From Prosthecobacter sp. SYSU 5D2 (lineage in GTDB: Bacteria; Verrucomicrobiota; Verrucomicrobiia; Verrucomicrobiales; Verrucomicrobiaceae): a DNA stretch of 64,000 nt. The translations under genes were made by a program, and so were the position numbers. The stretch is from NCBI RefSeq assembly GCF_039655865.1, contig NZ_JBBYXL010000004.1, forward strand, positions 1-64,000, written 5' to 3'. Under the pieces are notes generated by a model that was not told the origin of the DNA, searched no databases, and saw only the letters and a list, made by a program, of their open reading frames with translations. How positions within the stretch are numbered: position 1 is the stretch's first letter; each line of letters begins with the position of its first letter. Positions 1 through 8,602 of the stretch are shown piece after piece.

Positions 1-86
1 ACGCCGCCGCCCCCACACTGAGCCACGAGCACTGAGCTGCCTCCTGAAAACTGAATACCGCTCACTGCATACTGAATCCCTCTCCC
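1..86 (+). other. leader of the efflux gene, possible end of an upstream gene
   Basis: Open frames here end at TGA codons within the first 35 bases, so the C-terminus of an upstream gene may lie here; NodT-type genes often follow RND efflux genes. The rest contains several near-repeats of ACTGA and leads to the ATG at 87 without a clear Shine-Dalgarno sequence. The upstream gene cannot be identified from so little sequence. Confidence 0.25.
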
Positions 87-1604
87 ATGCGCTTCCTCCT
101 CCCACTCCTCCTCAGCACCGGCGCCCTCATTGCCCAGGTCGGGCCTAACTATGAGCGCCCGGCCACGGAAACCCCGGCCCGCTTCAAAGGCGTCGCCTGG
201 CGGGAGGCGCGGCCCGCCTCCGATCAGCCGAAGGGCGAATGGTGGAAAATATTTCGCGATCCCAAACTCAACGAGCTCATGGCCGCCGCCACGGCCAACA
301 ACCAGAATCTCAAAGCCGCCATCGCCCGTTTTGACCAGGCCCGCGCCACCGCCCGCATGGCCCGCGCCGATCTCTTCCCCGTTGTCTCCGCGCCCCTCAC
401 GGCCGACCGCCAGCGCACCTCGGAAAACGCCATCAGCCCCATCCCTCTCAATGGCCTCTTTTACGAAGGCCCCTCTTATAATGCCCTCACCGACCTCACC
501 TGGGAGCTTGACCTCTTTGGCAAAATCCGCCGCAATGCCCAGGCCGGTCGCGCCGATGCTGAAGCCGCCGCCGATGCCGTTCATAACATCTTGTTAGGCA
601 TCCAGGCCGATGTCGCCACCAACTACTTCCAGCTCCGCGTCCTCGACCAGGAAATCCGCCTCGTCCGTGAAGCCGTCGGTCTCCGTGGCGAAGCTTTCAA
701 AATCGCCAAGGCCCGTGTGGATGCAGGAGCCGGCAGCGAGCTTGAGCAGGCCCAGTCGGAAACCGAAGTCGCCTCCGCCGAAGCCGAAACCTCCTCCCTC
801 CAGGCCCAGCGCGACCAGCTTGAAAACGCCATCGCCATCCTCCTTGGCGCCAATGCCGCCAGCTTCCGCATCCCTGCCTCCACCGGCAGCCTCTCCTCTC
901 CCCCCGCCCTCCCCGTCGGTGCCCCCAGTGACCTCCTCGAGCGCCGCCCGGACGTCTCCCAGGCCGAACGTGCCCTCATGGCCGCCACCGCCCGCATCGG
1001 CGTCGCCAAAGCCCAGTTCTTCCCCAGCATCAAGCTCATCGGCCGCGCCGGTTTTCAGAGCGCCGATATTGACCTGCTCATGCAGCCGGAATCCCTGATC
1101 TACAGCTACGGCCCCAGCATCAGCATCCCTCTTTTCTCGGGTGGCAAAAACATCTTCAACCTCAACAAGGCCAAAGCCCAGCATGACGAGGCCCTCGCCG
1201 GTTACCGCCAGGCTTTCCTCGCCGCCGTCGCCGATGTCGAAACCAGCCTATCCTCCATCCGCAACCTGGCCATCTCACATGAAGCCCAGATCCGTGCCCG
1301 CACCAGTGCCGAGCGTGCCGCCAGCCTCGCCCGCACCCGTTACGAGTCCGGCACCAGCCCCTACCTCGATGTCATCGAGGCCAACCGCTCCACCCTCGCC
1401 ACCCAGCGCGCCAGCGTCCAGGTCGCCGGCCAGCGCCTCATCGCCAGCATCTCCCTCATCAAAGCCCTCGGCGGCGGCTGGGACCAGGCCGCTCCTGTCA
1501 CTCTTCCTGCCACCGTTCCAGATCCCGCCGCCCGTTTTGTCCCCGGTGATGAAAAGCCCGGCTTCTTTTCCAAGGTCAAAGGCATCTTTAGCAAAAAAGA
1601 CTGA
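87..1604 (+). CDS. TolC/NodT-family outer membrane efflux protein
   Basis: The 505-residue product is an outer-membrane channel of the NodT/OprM type, which forms the exit duct of tripartite RND or ABC efflux pumps. It has a cleavable signal peptide, then the family hallmark VGPNYERP near residue 18, and two long alpha-helical repeats rich in Ala, Glu and Arg. The motif LLERRPDVSQAERAL near residue 283 is diagnostic for the second repeat. Most NodT proteins carry a lipobox Cys just before VGP; here the residue is Gln, so it is probably not lipidated. The pump and adaptor genes would be expected upstream, outside the window. Confidence 0.9.
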   Translation: MRFLLPLLLSTGALIAQVGPNYERPATETPARFKGVAWREARPASDQPKGEWWKIFRDPKLNELMAAATANNQNLKAAIARFDQARATARMARADLFPVVSAPLTADRQRTSENAISPIPLNGLFYEGPSYNALTDLTWELDLFGKIRRNAQAGRADAEAAADAVHNILLGIQADVATNYFQLRVLDQEIRLVREAVGLRGEAFKIAKARVDAGAGSELEQAQSETEVASAEAETSSLQAQRDQLENAIAILLGANAASFRIPASTGSLSSPPALPVGAPSDLLERRPDVSQAERALMAATARIGVAKAQFFPSIKLIGRAGFQSADIDLLMQPESLIYSYGPSISIPLFSGGKNIFNLNKAKAQHDEALAGYRQAFLAAVADVETSLSSIRNLAISHEAQIRARTSAERAASLARTRYESGTSPYLDVIEANRSTLATQRASVQVAGQRLIASISLIKALGGGWDQAAPVTLPATVPDPAARFVPGDEKPGFFSKVKGIFSKKD

Positions 1605-1759
1605 CCTTCTTGAGGCCAGGATTGACTGCCGATGGCCGTGAAACACACCGGAGTTCGACTTCAAAAGTTTACTTCCCAGGTCATCGCATCCGACTTCAAC
1701 CGTGCGGTTATAAAAGCCAGGACAGCCGCCCCGCATCACCCGCGCGAACTGCCTTTGCC

Positions 1760-2356
1760 ATGACACTTGAAGAACAGCGCCAGTACATTCTTGAAGGCCA
1801 CATGTACAATGACCTCACCCCCGAGCTCATCCAGGCCCGCGAGCGCGCCATCCTCGCCACCAATGCCTACAACGCCAGCTTCGGCCAGCCCCCCGCCCAT
1901 CGCGAATCCCTCCTCCGCTCCATCCTCAAAAACATCGGCATCGGCGTCCACTTCGAGCCCAGCTTCCGCTGCGAGTTCGGCTTCAACATCTCCATCGGCA
2001 ACAAATTTTACGCCAATTTCGACTGCATCATTCTCGATGGCGGCACCGTGGAAATTGGTGATGACGTACTCCTCGGCCCCCGCGTCTCCATTTACACCTC
2101 CAATCATGCTTTCAACCGGGAGGAGCGCAGCGCCGGGGCCTGCTTCGCCAGGCCGGTCAAGATCGGTAATGGTGTGTGGGTTGGCGGCGGCGTCCATATC
2201 ACCCCCGGCGTGACTATTGGCGAAGGGGCCATCATCGGAGCTGGCAGTGTCGTCACTCACGACATTCCCCCGCAGGTCGTCGCCGCCGGCGTTCCATGCC
2301 GGGTTATTCGCTCCCTTACAGAGCCAGCCAGCACCACCTTCCCCATCGCTCCTTAG
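1760..2356 (+). CDS. maltose/galactoside-type sugar O-acetyltransferase
   Basis: The 198-residue protein has an N-terminal helical Mac domain (YILEGHMYNDLTPELIQARE) followed by left-handed beta-helix hexapeptide repeats, the structure of the Maa/LacA/NodL acetyltransferases that use acetyl-CoA to acetylate sugar hydroxyls. The active-site His is in SNHAFN, and the end GVPCRVIR is typical of the family. The ATG at 1760 was chosen because it starts directly at the Mac domain (MTLEEQRQ). A longer frame open from 1610 adds only unlike sequence. The natural sugar acceptor cannot be deduced. Confidence 0.85.
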   Translation: MTLEEQRQYILEGHMYNDLTPELIQARERAILATNAYNASFGQPPAHRESLLRSILKNIGIGVHFEPSFRCEFGFNISIGNKFYANFDCIILDGGTVEIGDDVLLGPRVSIYTSNHAFNREERSAGACFARPVKIGNGVWVGGGVHITPGVTIGEGAIIGAGSVVTHDIPPQVVAAGVPCRVIRSLTEPASTTFPIAP

Positions 2357-2400
2357 GTTTAAAATTGGCGCATCCCGCCGCCCTGTGCTTACCTCCGCAC

Positions 2401-3087
2401 ATGGCCACTCATTCCGATCACGGACCCCGCCGCGAGCTCAAATCCCGCAACACTGGCTGGGCGCGCCTGCTCGCCCGCTGGCTCATTGCCTCCAGTCTCT
2501 CGCCGAATGCCATCTCCGTCCTCAGCATCGTTTTTGCCACCGGGTCCATGACCTGCTATCTCTACGTGCCGGAGCAGACCACGCCCATCGCCACCGCCCT
2601 CCTTTGGTTCGGCGCTGCCGCCGGCATCCAGTTCCGCCTCCTCTGCAATCTCATGGACGGCATGGTCGCCGTGGAGGGGGGCAAGGCCTCCGCCACCGGC
2701 CCCATCTACAATGAAGTGCCCGACCGCGTCGCCGATGTTTTCATCCTTGTCGCAGCAGGTTACAGCACCCGCATGGAGCCCGGCGTGCTGAAGCTTTATG
2801 AAAGCCTCCCTCTCGGCTGGACCTGCGCCATCCTCGCCATGGGCACAGCCTACATACGCCTCCTTCAGGGCACCCTCACCGGCCAGCAGAGCTTCATCGG
2901 CCCCATGGCCAAACAGCACCGCATGGCCGTCCTCACCCTCGGCACCCTCATCGCCCTCGGCGAAAGCCTCACCGGCCGCGAACCCGTCGCCATCTGGTGG
3001 GCCCTCCTCATCATCCTCATCGGCTCCGCCTGGACATTCCTCCGCCGCATGAACCTCATTGTCATCGGGTTAAGGCAAAAGGGATAA
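2401..3087 (+). CDS. CDP-alcohol phosphatidyltransferase family membrane protein
   Basis: This 228-residue multi-pass membrane protein belongs to the family that transfers a phosphatidyl or similar group from a CDP-alcohol, as in phospholipid head-group synthesis. The catalytic signature is DG-x2-AR-x8-G-x3-D-x3-D. Here it reads DGMVAV, eight residues, G, PIY, N, EVP, D, so Arg is Val and the third Asp is Asn. The same DGMVAVEGG pattern is, as I recall it, typical of an uncharacterised subfamily rather than a random defect. The start at 2401 gives MATHSDHGPRR. It follows the acetyltransferase by 44 bases, so cotranscription is likely. Confidence 0.8.
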   Translation: MATHSDHGPRRELKSRNTGWARLLARWLIASSLSPNAISVLSIVFATGSMTCYLYVPEQTTPIATALLWFGAAAGIQFRLLCNLMDGMVAVEGGKASATGPIYNEVPDRVADVFILVAAGYSTRMEPGVLKLYESLPLGWTCAILAMGTAYIRLLQGTLTGQQSFIGPMAKQHRMAVLTLGTLIALGESLTGREPVAIWWALLIILIGSAWTFLRRMNLIVIGLRQKG

Positions 3088-3374
3088 TCCGCAGACATCC
3101 CACGCGAAGCTACCGCAGCAGGAGTGCGCGGGTATTCTACCCGCCTAACATTCCAGACACATCAAAGCATAGGGCCTCCTCAAAACGAAAGTGTGTCAGC
3201 ATCCGGGTTCATCAGGTGGTGATAAAGAATGACATAATGATCACCAGAGCACAGCCCACAGCGGCAACCTGTGGCAGCCAGGGAGTGAGGCCGATAAAGG
3301 GTCTTCAGAAATCAGGTTTTATCTTTGTCCGAAAACGGCGAGCACAGGAGACGGTTTGCTGTCATTCTGGCTGG

Positions 3375-4823
3375 ATGAATTTGAACACGACCACCTGCTA
3401 TGCGGCCCTCCAGGGGAGGGATGCGCGGTTTGATGGAGTGTTCTTTACGGCGGTGAAAACGACTGGCATTTATTGCCGGCCGGTGTGCCCTGCGCGGACG
3501 CCTGCGTTCAGCTCCTGTGCTTTTTATCCCACGGCCAGCGCGGCGGAGGTGGCAGGCTTTCGGCCTTGCTTGCGCTGCCGGCCGGAGCTGGCGCCGGGGT
3601 GTCAAGGTGGCTCGTTGGCGGAGGCGGTTTTGCATCGTCTGCAGGAACGGGCGGTGGAAGGTATCCGGCTGGAAGATCTGGAGCATGAACTCGGGCTTAG
3701 CTCCCGGCAGGTGCGCCGGCTGTTGCAGAGTGCGTTCGGCGTCACGCCGTTGCAGGTTATCCAGACCCAGCGGTTGCTAATGGCCAAGCAGCTCCTGCAA
3801 GAGACCGCGCAACCGGTGAGCGAGATCGCCCTGGCGGCAGGCTTTCGCAGCCTGCGGGCGTTTAATGCGCTGTTTAAAGAGCGGTATCATCTGGCTCCGA
3901 GTGCCTGCCGAAAGCAGAATTCCAAGCCAAAGAATGAAGATGGCATCCGGCTTCGGCTCAGCTACCGGGCTCCGCTGGCCTGGGATACGCTGATGGAATA
4001 CTTCCGCAGCCGGCTGGTTCCTGGAGTAGAGGAGATCGAAGGGCGCGAATATCGCCGCACGGTGGCCCTGGGCAGTGCCTGCGGCTGGATGCGAGTGTGG
4101 CCGCAAGAGAACGAGGATGTGCTGGTGGTGGAGGTGTCCCCTGCCCTCACCCGGCAGCTCGGCGCGGTGCAGTCGAGAGTGAGACGGATGTTTGACCTGG
4201 ATGCGCGACCGGATGCCATCCTGAGCGTGCTCGGTGATGATCCGTTGCTTGCGCCCGTCTTCCGGCGGTGTCCGGGGCTGCGGGTGGGCGGGGCTTGGGA
4301 TACTTTTGAACTGGCGGTGCGCGCAGTGCTGGGCCAGCAGATCACAGTCACGGCGGCGACCACGCTTTCCGGCAGGCTGGCGGCCCGCACTGGGGCTTTG
4401 ATTGAAACGCCGTTTAATAATCTGCATCGCCTGGCCATCACGCCTGAGGCTTTGGAAAAGCTCACCGTGGATGATCTTTGCAGCCTGGGACTGGTAAAGG
4501 CGCGTGCTTTGGCCTTGCTGCATCTGGCGGTCACGGCGCGGGCTGGCGGGCTGGATTTTCCACCGGGGCTGGACCACGAAGCAGCCGTGGCCCGCCTCGT
4601 CGCCCTGCCGGGCATCGGCCCCTGGACGGCGCACTACATCGCCATGCGTGCACTGCGTTTTCCAGATGCGTTTCCTGCGGCGGATCTCGGCTTGCGCAAG
4701 GCCATCGGCCAGGGCGAGATGGTCTCCACCTCTGTGGCAGAGAGCCGCTCCGCTGCCTGGCGGCCCTGGCGTGCCTATGCAGCCGCCGCCCTTTGGAAAA
4801 GCCTGACCCCCACTTCCCCATGA
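3375..4823 (+). CDS. alkA: Ada-AlkA fusion: methylphosphotriester sensor plus 3-methyladenine DNA glycosylase
   Basis: The 482-residue protein joins three parts. Residues 1-75 are an Ada zinc domain with Cys34, Cys38, Cys65 and Cys68 at the spacing of E. coli Ada, whose Cys38 accepts methyl groups from phosphotriesters. Residues 85-180 are an AraC-type helix-turn-helix (LSSRQVRRL, EIALAAGFRSLRAFNALFKERY). The remainder is an AlkA glycosylase with a helix-hairpin-helix LVALPGIGPWTAHYIAMRAL and the presumed catalytic Asp in PAADLGL. It should both sense alkylation and excise alkylated bases. The ATG at 3375 fits the Ada start MNLNTTTCYAAL. Its TGA overlaps the ATG of the next gene, indicating coupled translation. 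Confidence 0.92.
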   Translation: MNLNTTTCYAALQGRDARFDGVFFTAVKTTGIYCRPVCPARTPAFSSCAFYPTASAAEVAGFRPCLRCRPELAPGCQGGSLAEAVLHRLQERAVEGIRLEDLEHELGLSSRQVRRLLQSAFGVTPLQVIQTQRLLMAKQLLQETAQPVSEIALAAGFRSLRAFNALFKERYHLAPSACRKQNSKPKNEDGIRLRLSYRAPLAWDTLMEYFRSRLVPGVEEIEGREYRRTVALGSACGWMRVWPQENEDVLVVEVSPALTRQLGAVQSRVRRMFDLDARPDAILSVLGDDPLLAPVFRRCPGLRVGGAWDTFELAVRAVLGQQITVTAATTLSGRLAARTGALIETPFNNLHRLAITPEALEKLTVDDLCSLGLVKARALALLHLAVTARAGGLDFPPGLDHEAAVARLVALPGIGPWTAHYIAMRALRFPDAFPAADLGLRKAIGQGEMVSTSVAESRSAAWRPWRAYAAAALWKSLTPTSP

Positions 4824-5317
4824 TACCTGTTCGCTACTACACCCACACTTCTTCCCCCATCGGCCAGATCACCCTTGTAGCCACCGATGTGGGGCTCTCC
4901 GGCCTCTACCTGGAGGGTCAGCGTCACTGGCCGCGTGATGCGGAAACCTGGATCCGTGAGGACGATGGCAGCCGCTTTGATCCCGTGCTGACGGCCCTGG
5001 CCCGCTATTTCATGGGCAAGAGCCTGGACTTCATGCTGCCGCTGGATCCCGTCAGCGGCACGCCTTTTCAGCGACAGGTCTGGGAGTCTCTGAAACTCAT
5101 CCCCGCTGGCCAGACATGGAGCTATGCCCAGCTAGCCGCCCACGTGAATGCTCCGGCGGCGGTGCGTGCGGTGGGCGCGGCGGTCGGCAGGAATCCGCTG
5201 TCCATTGTTATACCCTGCCACCGGGTGATTGGCGGCAAGGGTGCGCTGACCGGTTATGCGGGTGGCCTGGAGCGGAAGCGCTGGCTGCTGGCCCATGAAG
5301 GGGTGCAGCTTTTATAA
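4820..5317 (+). CDS. ogt: methylated-DNA-[protein]-cysteine S-methyltransferase
   Basis: This 165-residue suicide enzyme transfers the methyl group from O6-methylguanine (and O4-methylthymine) in DNA to its own cysteine. The active-site motif IPCHRVIG lies near residue 130, preceded by FQRQVWESLKLIPAGQTWSYAQLA, the DNA-binding helix region of the family, and followed by GALTGYAGGLERKRWLLAHE. The start overlaps the stop of the Ada-AlkA gene in an ATGA arrangement, so the two proteins are made together as an alkylation-damage response unit. Confidence 0.95.
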   Translation: MIPVRYYTHTSSPIGQITLVATDVGLSGLYLEGQRHWPRDAETWIREDDGSRFDPVLTALARYFMGKSLDFMLPLDPVSGTPFQRQVWESLKLIPAGQTWSYAQLAAHVNAPAAVRAVGAAVGRNPLSIVIPCHRVIGGKGALTGYAGGLERKRWLLAHEGVQLL

Positions 5318-5321
5318 AGCT

Positions 5322-7202
5322 TCACGGCTCCTTCGGCCCTGCCACATCCCAGGCATCCTCGCGGTCCAGGTGCTGGCGTTTGAGGTCCTGACGGAAGACG
5401 GCTTCCAGATTTTCCAGATGTTGACGGGCGACGGAGATGTAGGTGGCCTGGTCGCCGCCATAGTGCTTGGCCAGTTCGCGCACGCTTTCCTCTTCGTAGC
5501 AGCGAAACAGCTCCACGGCGCGCACGGCCCGGTGCGCGCGGAATCCCATCACCCGCAGGGCGTCAGCCCCCATGTCCAGGGCGCTGCCAAGCAGGTCGCG
5601 ACGGAAGTCCATCACGCCGCGCTGGATGAGCTGGTAGGCATGATCCCGGCTCGTGGCCCGTGCCAGGATGCGAAGATGCGGGAACTCATGCCTGACAAGG
5701 TCCACGATCTCCAGGGACTTGGCCTCATCATCCACCGCGCAGATAAACAGCCTGGCCTTTTCTGCCCCTGCAGCCGCCAGCAGGTCCGCCCGCGAGGCAT
5801 CGCCGTAAAAAGACTTCAGGCCAAAGCGGGCCAGCATTTCTACCTGGTCAGGATCGTTGTCCAAAACGGTGACGCCAAAACCGTTCGACTGCAGCAGCCG
5901 CCCGATGATGTGACCAAAGCGGCCGAAGCCAGCGAGGATGACCGGGTGGTCATGGGATTCCACGGCATCCGGTTCGCGGGCCGTTTTCATCGTGGCGAAT
6001 CGCGGCTGGATGAGCCGGTCATTGGCAATAAGCATCAAAGGAGTCAGCGCCATGCTGATGGCGACTGCCGCATTCATCAGTGCCGCCAGCTCCGGCTCCA
6101 CCAGGCCTAGCTGCCCGGCGGTGCCGAGAAGAACGAAACAAAACTCCCCGCCCTGGGCCATGGCGCAGGCAAAGACAAAGGACGCTCCGAGGCCCAGACG
6201 AAAGGTGCCGCCGAGCGCCAGCAGCACCAGGAACTTGAGGCCGATCAAACCCGCCACCAGCAAGGCGATGAGGCCCGGCTGCGCTATGACCAGGCCCAAG
6301 TTCAACCCGGCACCAACGGCCATGAAAAACAGACCCAGCAGCAGTCCTTTGAAGGGTTCAACGTCGGCCTCAAGCTGGTGCCGGTATTCACTTTCCGCCA
6401 GGACTACGCCAGCGATGAAGGTGCCCAGCGCGGCGGACAGCCCGACCAGATGCATCAGCCAGGCCACCCCGGCCACCACCAGCAGCGTCACCACGGTAAA
6501 CATTTCCCGCAGCTTGGAGGCCGCCACATAACGGAAGACATACCTCAAAAAATAATGTGCCACCACCACCACACCGATCACTGCACCAATGGTGCAAAGT
6601 GTCTGTGCCCATTGAGGCAGGTGCGTCAGCGCAGATTCATGCCCGGTTCCATGACCGCCAGCCGCCGCATCCGCATGGCCTAAATACGTGTGTGCCAGCC
6701 AGGGCAGCACGGCCAGCATGGGGATGACCGCGATGTCCTGAAACAGCAGGACTGAAAAGCAGGCCTGCCCTCCGCGAGTATTCAGGATGCCCCGCTCCGC
6801 CAGGGACTGGATGACGATGGCGGTGGATGACATGCTCAGGATCAGCCCCAGTGTGACCGCTACCGGCCAGACCAGACCGCAGACCATGGCCACACCGGTC
6901 ACCCCTGCTGCTGTGCACAACACCTGGGCGCTGCCCGTCCCCAGAATAGGCCCCCGCAGCCGCCACAGGAGGCTGGGCCGCAGTTCCAGCCCCACCACAA
7001 AGAGCATCATCACCACGCCAAATTCCGCCACATGCTGCACATCTTCCACCTCCCCAACAAGCCCTCCGACAGATGGACCAATCACCAGTCCGGCAAGCAA
7101 ATATCCGAGCACCGACCCCAGGCCCAAACGTTTTGCGATGGGCACTGCGATGATAGCAGCGAGGAGATAAATGACCGCTTGGAAGAGAAATTCTGAACTC
7201 AT
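5322..7202 (-). CDS. KefC-like monovalent cation:proton antiporter (CPA2) with TrkA-N domain
   Basis: The 626-residue membrane protein has about twelve N-terminal transmembrane segments of the Na+/H+ exchanger fold (residues 1-385) and a cytoplasmic Rossmann NAD-binding TrkA-N domain beginning at VILAGFGRFGHIIGRLL. This is the architecture of the KefB/KefC glutathione-gated potassium efflux systems. No separate KefF/KefG ancillary oxidoreductase lies beside it. The gene converges on ogt with only four bases between the stops, and no terminator hairpin is visible between them. The C-terminal 90 residues after the TrkA-N core are charged and probably regulatory. Confidence 0.9.
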   Translation of the reverse strand: MSSEFLFQAVIYLLAAIIAVPIAKRLGLGSVLGYLLAGLVIGPSVGGLVGEVEDVQHVAEFGVVMMLFVVGLELRPSLLWRLRGPILGTGSAQVLCTAAGVTGVAMVCGLVWPVAVTLGLILSMSSTAIVIQSLAERGILNTRGGQACFSVLLFQDIAVIPMLAVLPWLAHTYLGHADAAAGGHGTGHESALTHLPQWAQTLCTIGAVIGVVVVAHYFLRYVFRYVAASKLREMFTVVTLLVVAGVAWLMHLVGLSAALGTFIAGVVLAESEYRHQLEADVEPFKGLLLGLFFMAVGAGLNLGLVIAQPGLIALLVAGLIGLKFLVLLALGGTFRLGLGASFVFACAMAQGGEFCFVLLGTAGQLGLVEPELAALMNAAVAISMALTPLMLIANDRLIQPRFATMKTAREPDAVESHDHPVILAGFGRFGHIIGRLLQSNGFGVTVLDNDPDQVEMLARFGLKSFYGDASRADLLAAAGAEKARLFICAVDDEAKSLEIVDLVRHEFPHLRILARATSRDHAYQLIQRGVMDFRRDLLGSALDMGADALRVMGFRAHRAVRAVELFRCYEEESVRELAKHYGGDQATYISVARQHLENLEAVFRQDLKRQHLDREDAWDVAGPKEP

Positions 7203-7504
7203 GAATGAAACGGGAAGAGGCTGCTAAATATAGGCTGCCAGTAGCGTCCAAATGCCCAAAAAACATCTTTTTTGAGGATTTCGGCTGTTTTTCAGACGCA
7301 GTTTTGCCCACGTTTGCGAAACGTGGCCTTTTTTGAATTCGAACCAGCCCATTTTTTGGAGGGATTAGACTGAACCTGATTTTCTAGAAACAAAGTTGAC
7401 TATTTGAAACATTTCGCATTTTGCCCGGCTTAACATCTCGGTTATTTTAACAAAACATTCCCCCTGAATACCAATCAGAGAGGGTATTTTAAAATAATCT
7501 CGAG
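7203..7504. promoter_or_regulatory. divergent AT-rich intergenic region before the phcB-like gene
   Basis: This 302-base stretch separates the kefC-like gene (leftward) from the phcB-like gene (rightward) and holds no credible protein gene. It contains an intrinsic terminator at 7306-7334, listed separately. A TTGACT hexamer at 7396-7401 could be a -35 box, but no good -10 sits 16-18 bases further on. An AATACC/GGTATT inverted repeat (7467-7472 and 7483-7488) and a perfect 12-base palindrome TATTTTAAAATA at 7485-7496 lie just before the ATG at 7505. Confidence 0.4.
7306..7334 (+). terminator. intrinsic terminator without an upstream gene
   Basis: CCACGTTT and AAACGTGG form a perfect 8-bp stem with a GCG loop, followed two bases later by six T residues, the form of a rho-independent terminator for rightward transcription. 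No rightward gene ends here: the neighbouring kefC-like gene runs the other way and the phcB-like gene begins 170 bases later. It may end a small RNA or act as a leader attenuator. Confidence 0.65.
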
Positions 7505-8464
7505 ATGCCGCCTCCCTACTCCATCCTCACCACAGAGTCGCCGGTTCTAAGCCGTCGTGAGTCCCATCTGCTCAATTCTTTTGATGATCTGCTTCACGAT
7601 TTTCTTGGCAAAGGAGGACCGCTGCCTCAGGAATACAGCGTATTAAACAGGGCGGTTCGCCATCTGGGAGATGCCGTGAGGGGTGGCAGCCTGTATCAGA
7701 ATGAGGTTTCAGCCTACATCCTTGACCTGACCCAAAACCATTTGCAGGGCACCATGCAGGCGCAGGCCCTGGAACGGAAGTATGGCTACAGCGGCGATTT
7801 TGAGATCATTGATCACATCTATACGCGGCACACCAACCCGGATCCGAAATTGCGCCTGTGGGATTTGTTTTTTCACAGCCAGGCTGCGCCCGTGGCGGTG
7901 CGGAACCGGAAAGGGTATTTCCAGGATCTGATGCAGTCCCACCTGGACAACCAGCAGGGCAAGGGCCCCCTGGCCGTACTGAACGTGGCCAGCGGACCTG
8001 CCCGGGATGTGCGTGAATTCCTGCAAAACAACCCTGAGGCCCAGGTATCCATGGACTGTGTGGACATGGATGCCCACGCCATCCAGTACGCCAGGAAGCT
8101 CTGCTCACCATGGGCCTCCAAGCTCACCTTCCATCATCGCAATGTCCTGCGCTTCGTCCCCACCCGTGGATATCATCTGACCTGGTCGGCGGGACTGTTC
8201 GATTATCTTAGCGACCGCGTTTTCGTTCATGTGCTGAAGGCCATGATGGCCGTCACGCAGCCTGGAGGTGAAGTGGTCATTGGCAATTTTTCAGATTTCA
8301 ATCCCAGCCGGGACTACATGGAACTGCTGGGCCACTGGCAGCTCATCCACCGCAGCCGGGAGACCCTGACCACCCTGGCCGCCCGTGCGGGAGCATCACC
8401 GGACCAGGTGCAAATCTTCTGGGAACCAGAGGGGGTCAATTACTTCCTTCATATCCGTCGATGA
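7505..8464 (+). CDS. PhcB-like SAM-dependent methyltransferase (putative hydroxy-fatty-acid methyl ester autoinducer synthase)
   Basis: The 319-residue protein has a class I methyltransferase core. Motif I is VLNVASGPARDV (residues 158-169), the acidic cofactor residue follows in CVDMDAHAI, and later strands are LTWSAGLFDYL and GGEVVIGNFSDF. The ASGPxR form of motif I and the helical N-terminal domain of about 150 residues recall PhcB of Ralstonia, which makes 3-hydroxypalmitic (or myristic) acid methyl ester as a quorum signal. The assignment rests mainly on the two genes that follow, which match phcS and phcR in type and order. A generic methyltransferase is the alternative. The ATG at 7505 has no clear ribosome binding site. 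Confidence 0.7.
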   Translation: MPPPYSILTTESPVLSRRESHLLNSFDDLLHDFLGKGGPLPQEYSVLNRAVRHLGDAVRGGSLYQNEVSAYILDLTQNHLQGTMQAQALERKYGYSGDFEIIDHIYTRHTNPDPKLRLWDLFFHSQAAPVAVRNRKGYFQDLMQSHLDNQQGKGPLAVLNVASGPARDVREFLQNNPEAQVSMDCVDMDAHAIQYARKLCSPWASKLTFHHRNVLRFVPTRGYHLTWSAGLFDYLSDRVFVHVLKAMMAVTQPGGEVVIGNFSDFNPSRDYMELLGHWQLIHRSRETLTTLAARAGASPDQVQIFWEPEGVNYFLHIRR

Positions 8465-8554
8465 AAGGGAAGGCGCCAACTATTTAATGAGTGATTCATT
8501 CAGGCCCAATGCTTAAGGCAACAAAAAATCGAACGTTCCGCAGAAAAGAAAGAG

Positions 8555-8597
8555 TTGCCACACTTTCTGAAACCAGTATAATTTACATAAATTATAC
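8555..8597 (+). promoter_or_regulatory. sigma-70-type promoter overlapping a 22-bp palindromic operator
   Basis: A -35 box TTGCCA (8555-8560) is followed after 16 bases by a perfect -10 box TATAAT (8577-8582). The -10 lies inside a palindrome at 8576-8597 whose arms GTATAATTTA and TAAATTATAC are perfect complements separated only by CA. Transcription would begin near 8589, just before the kinase gene. A dimeric regulator bound here would block RNA polymerase, so the kinase and regulator genes may be controlled separately from the methyltransferase gene. Confidence 0.6.
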
Positions 8598-8602
8598 AAC
8601 TC

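Noticed and set aside
3128..3144. Perfect hairpin GCGGGTA/TACCCGC with a TTC loop between the CDP-alcohol transferase and Ada-AlkA genes
   Set aside because: There is no T tract after it, so it does not fit an intrinsic terminator; it could be a repeat or chance, and I found no second copy.
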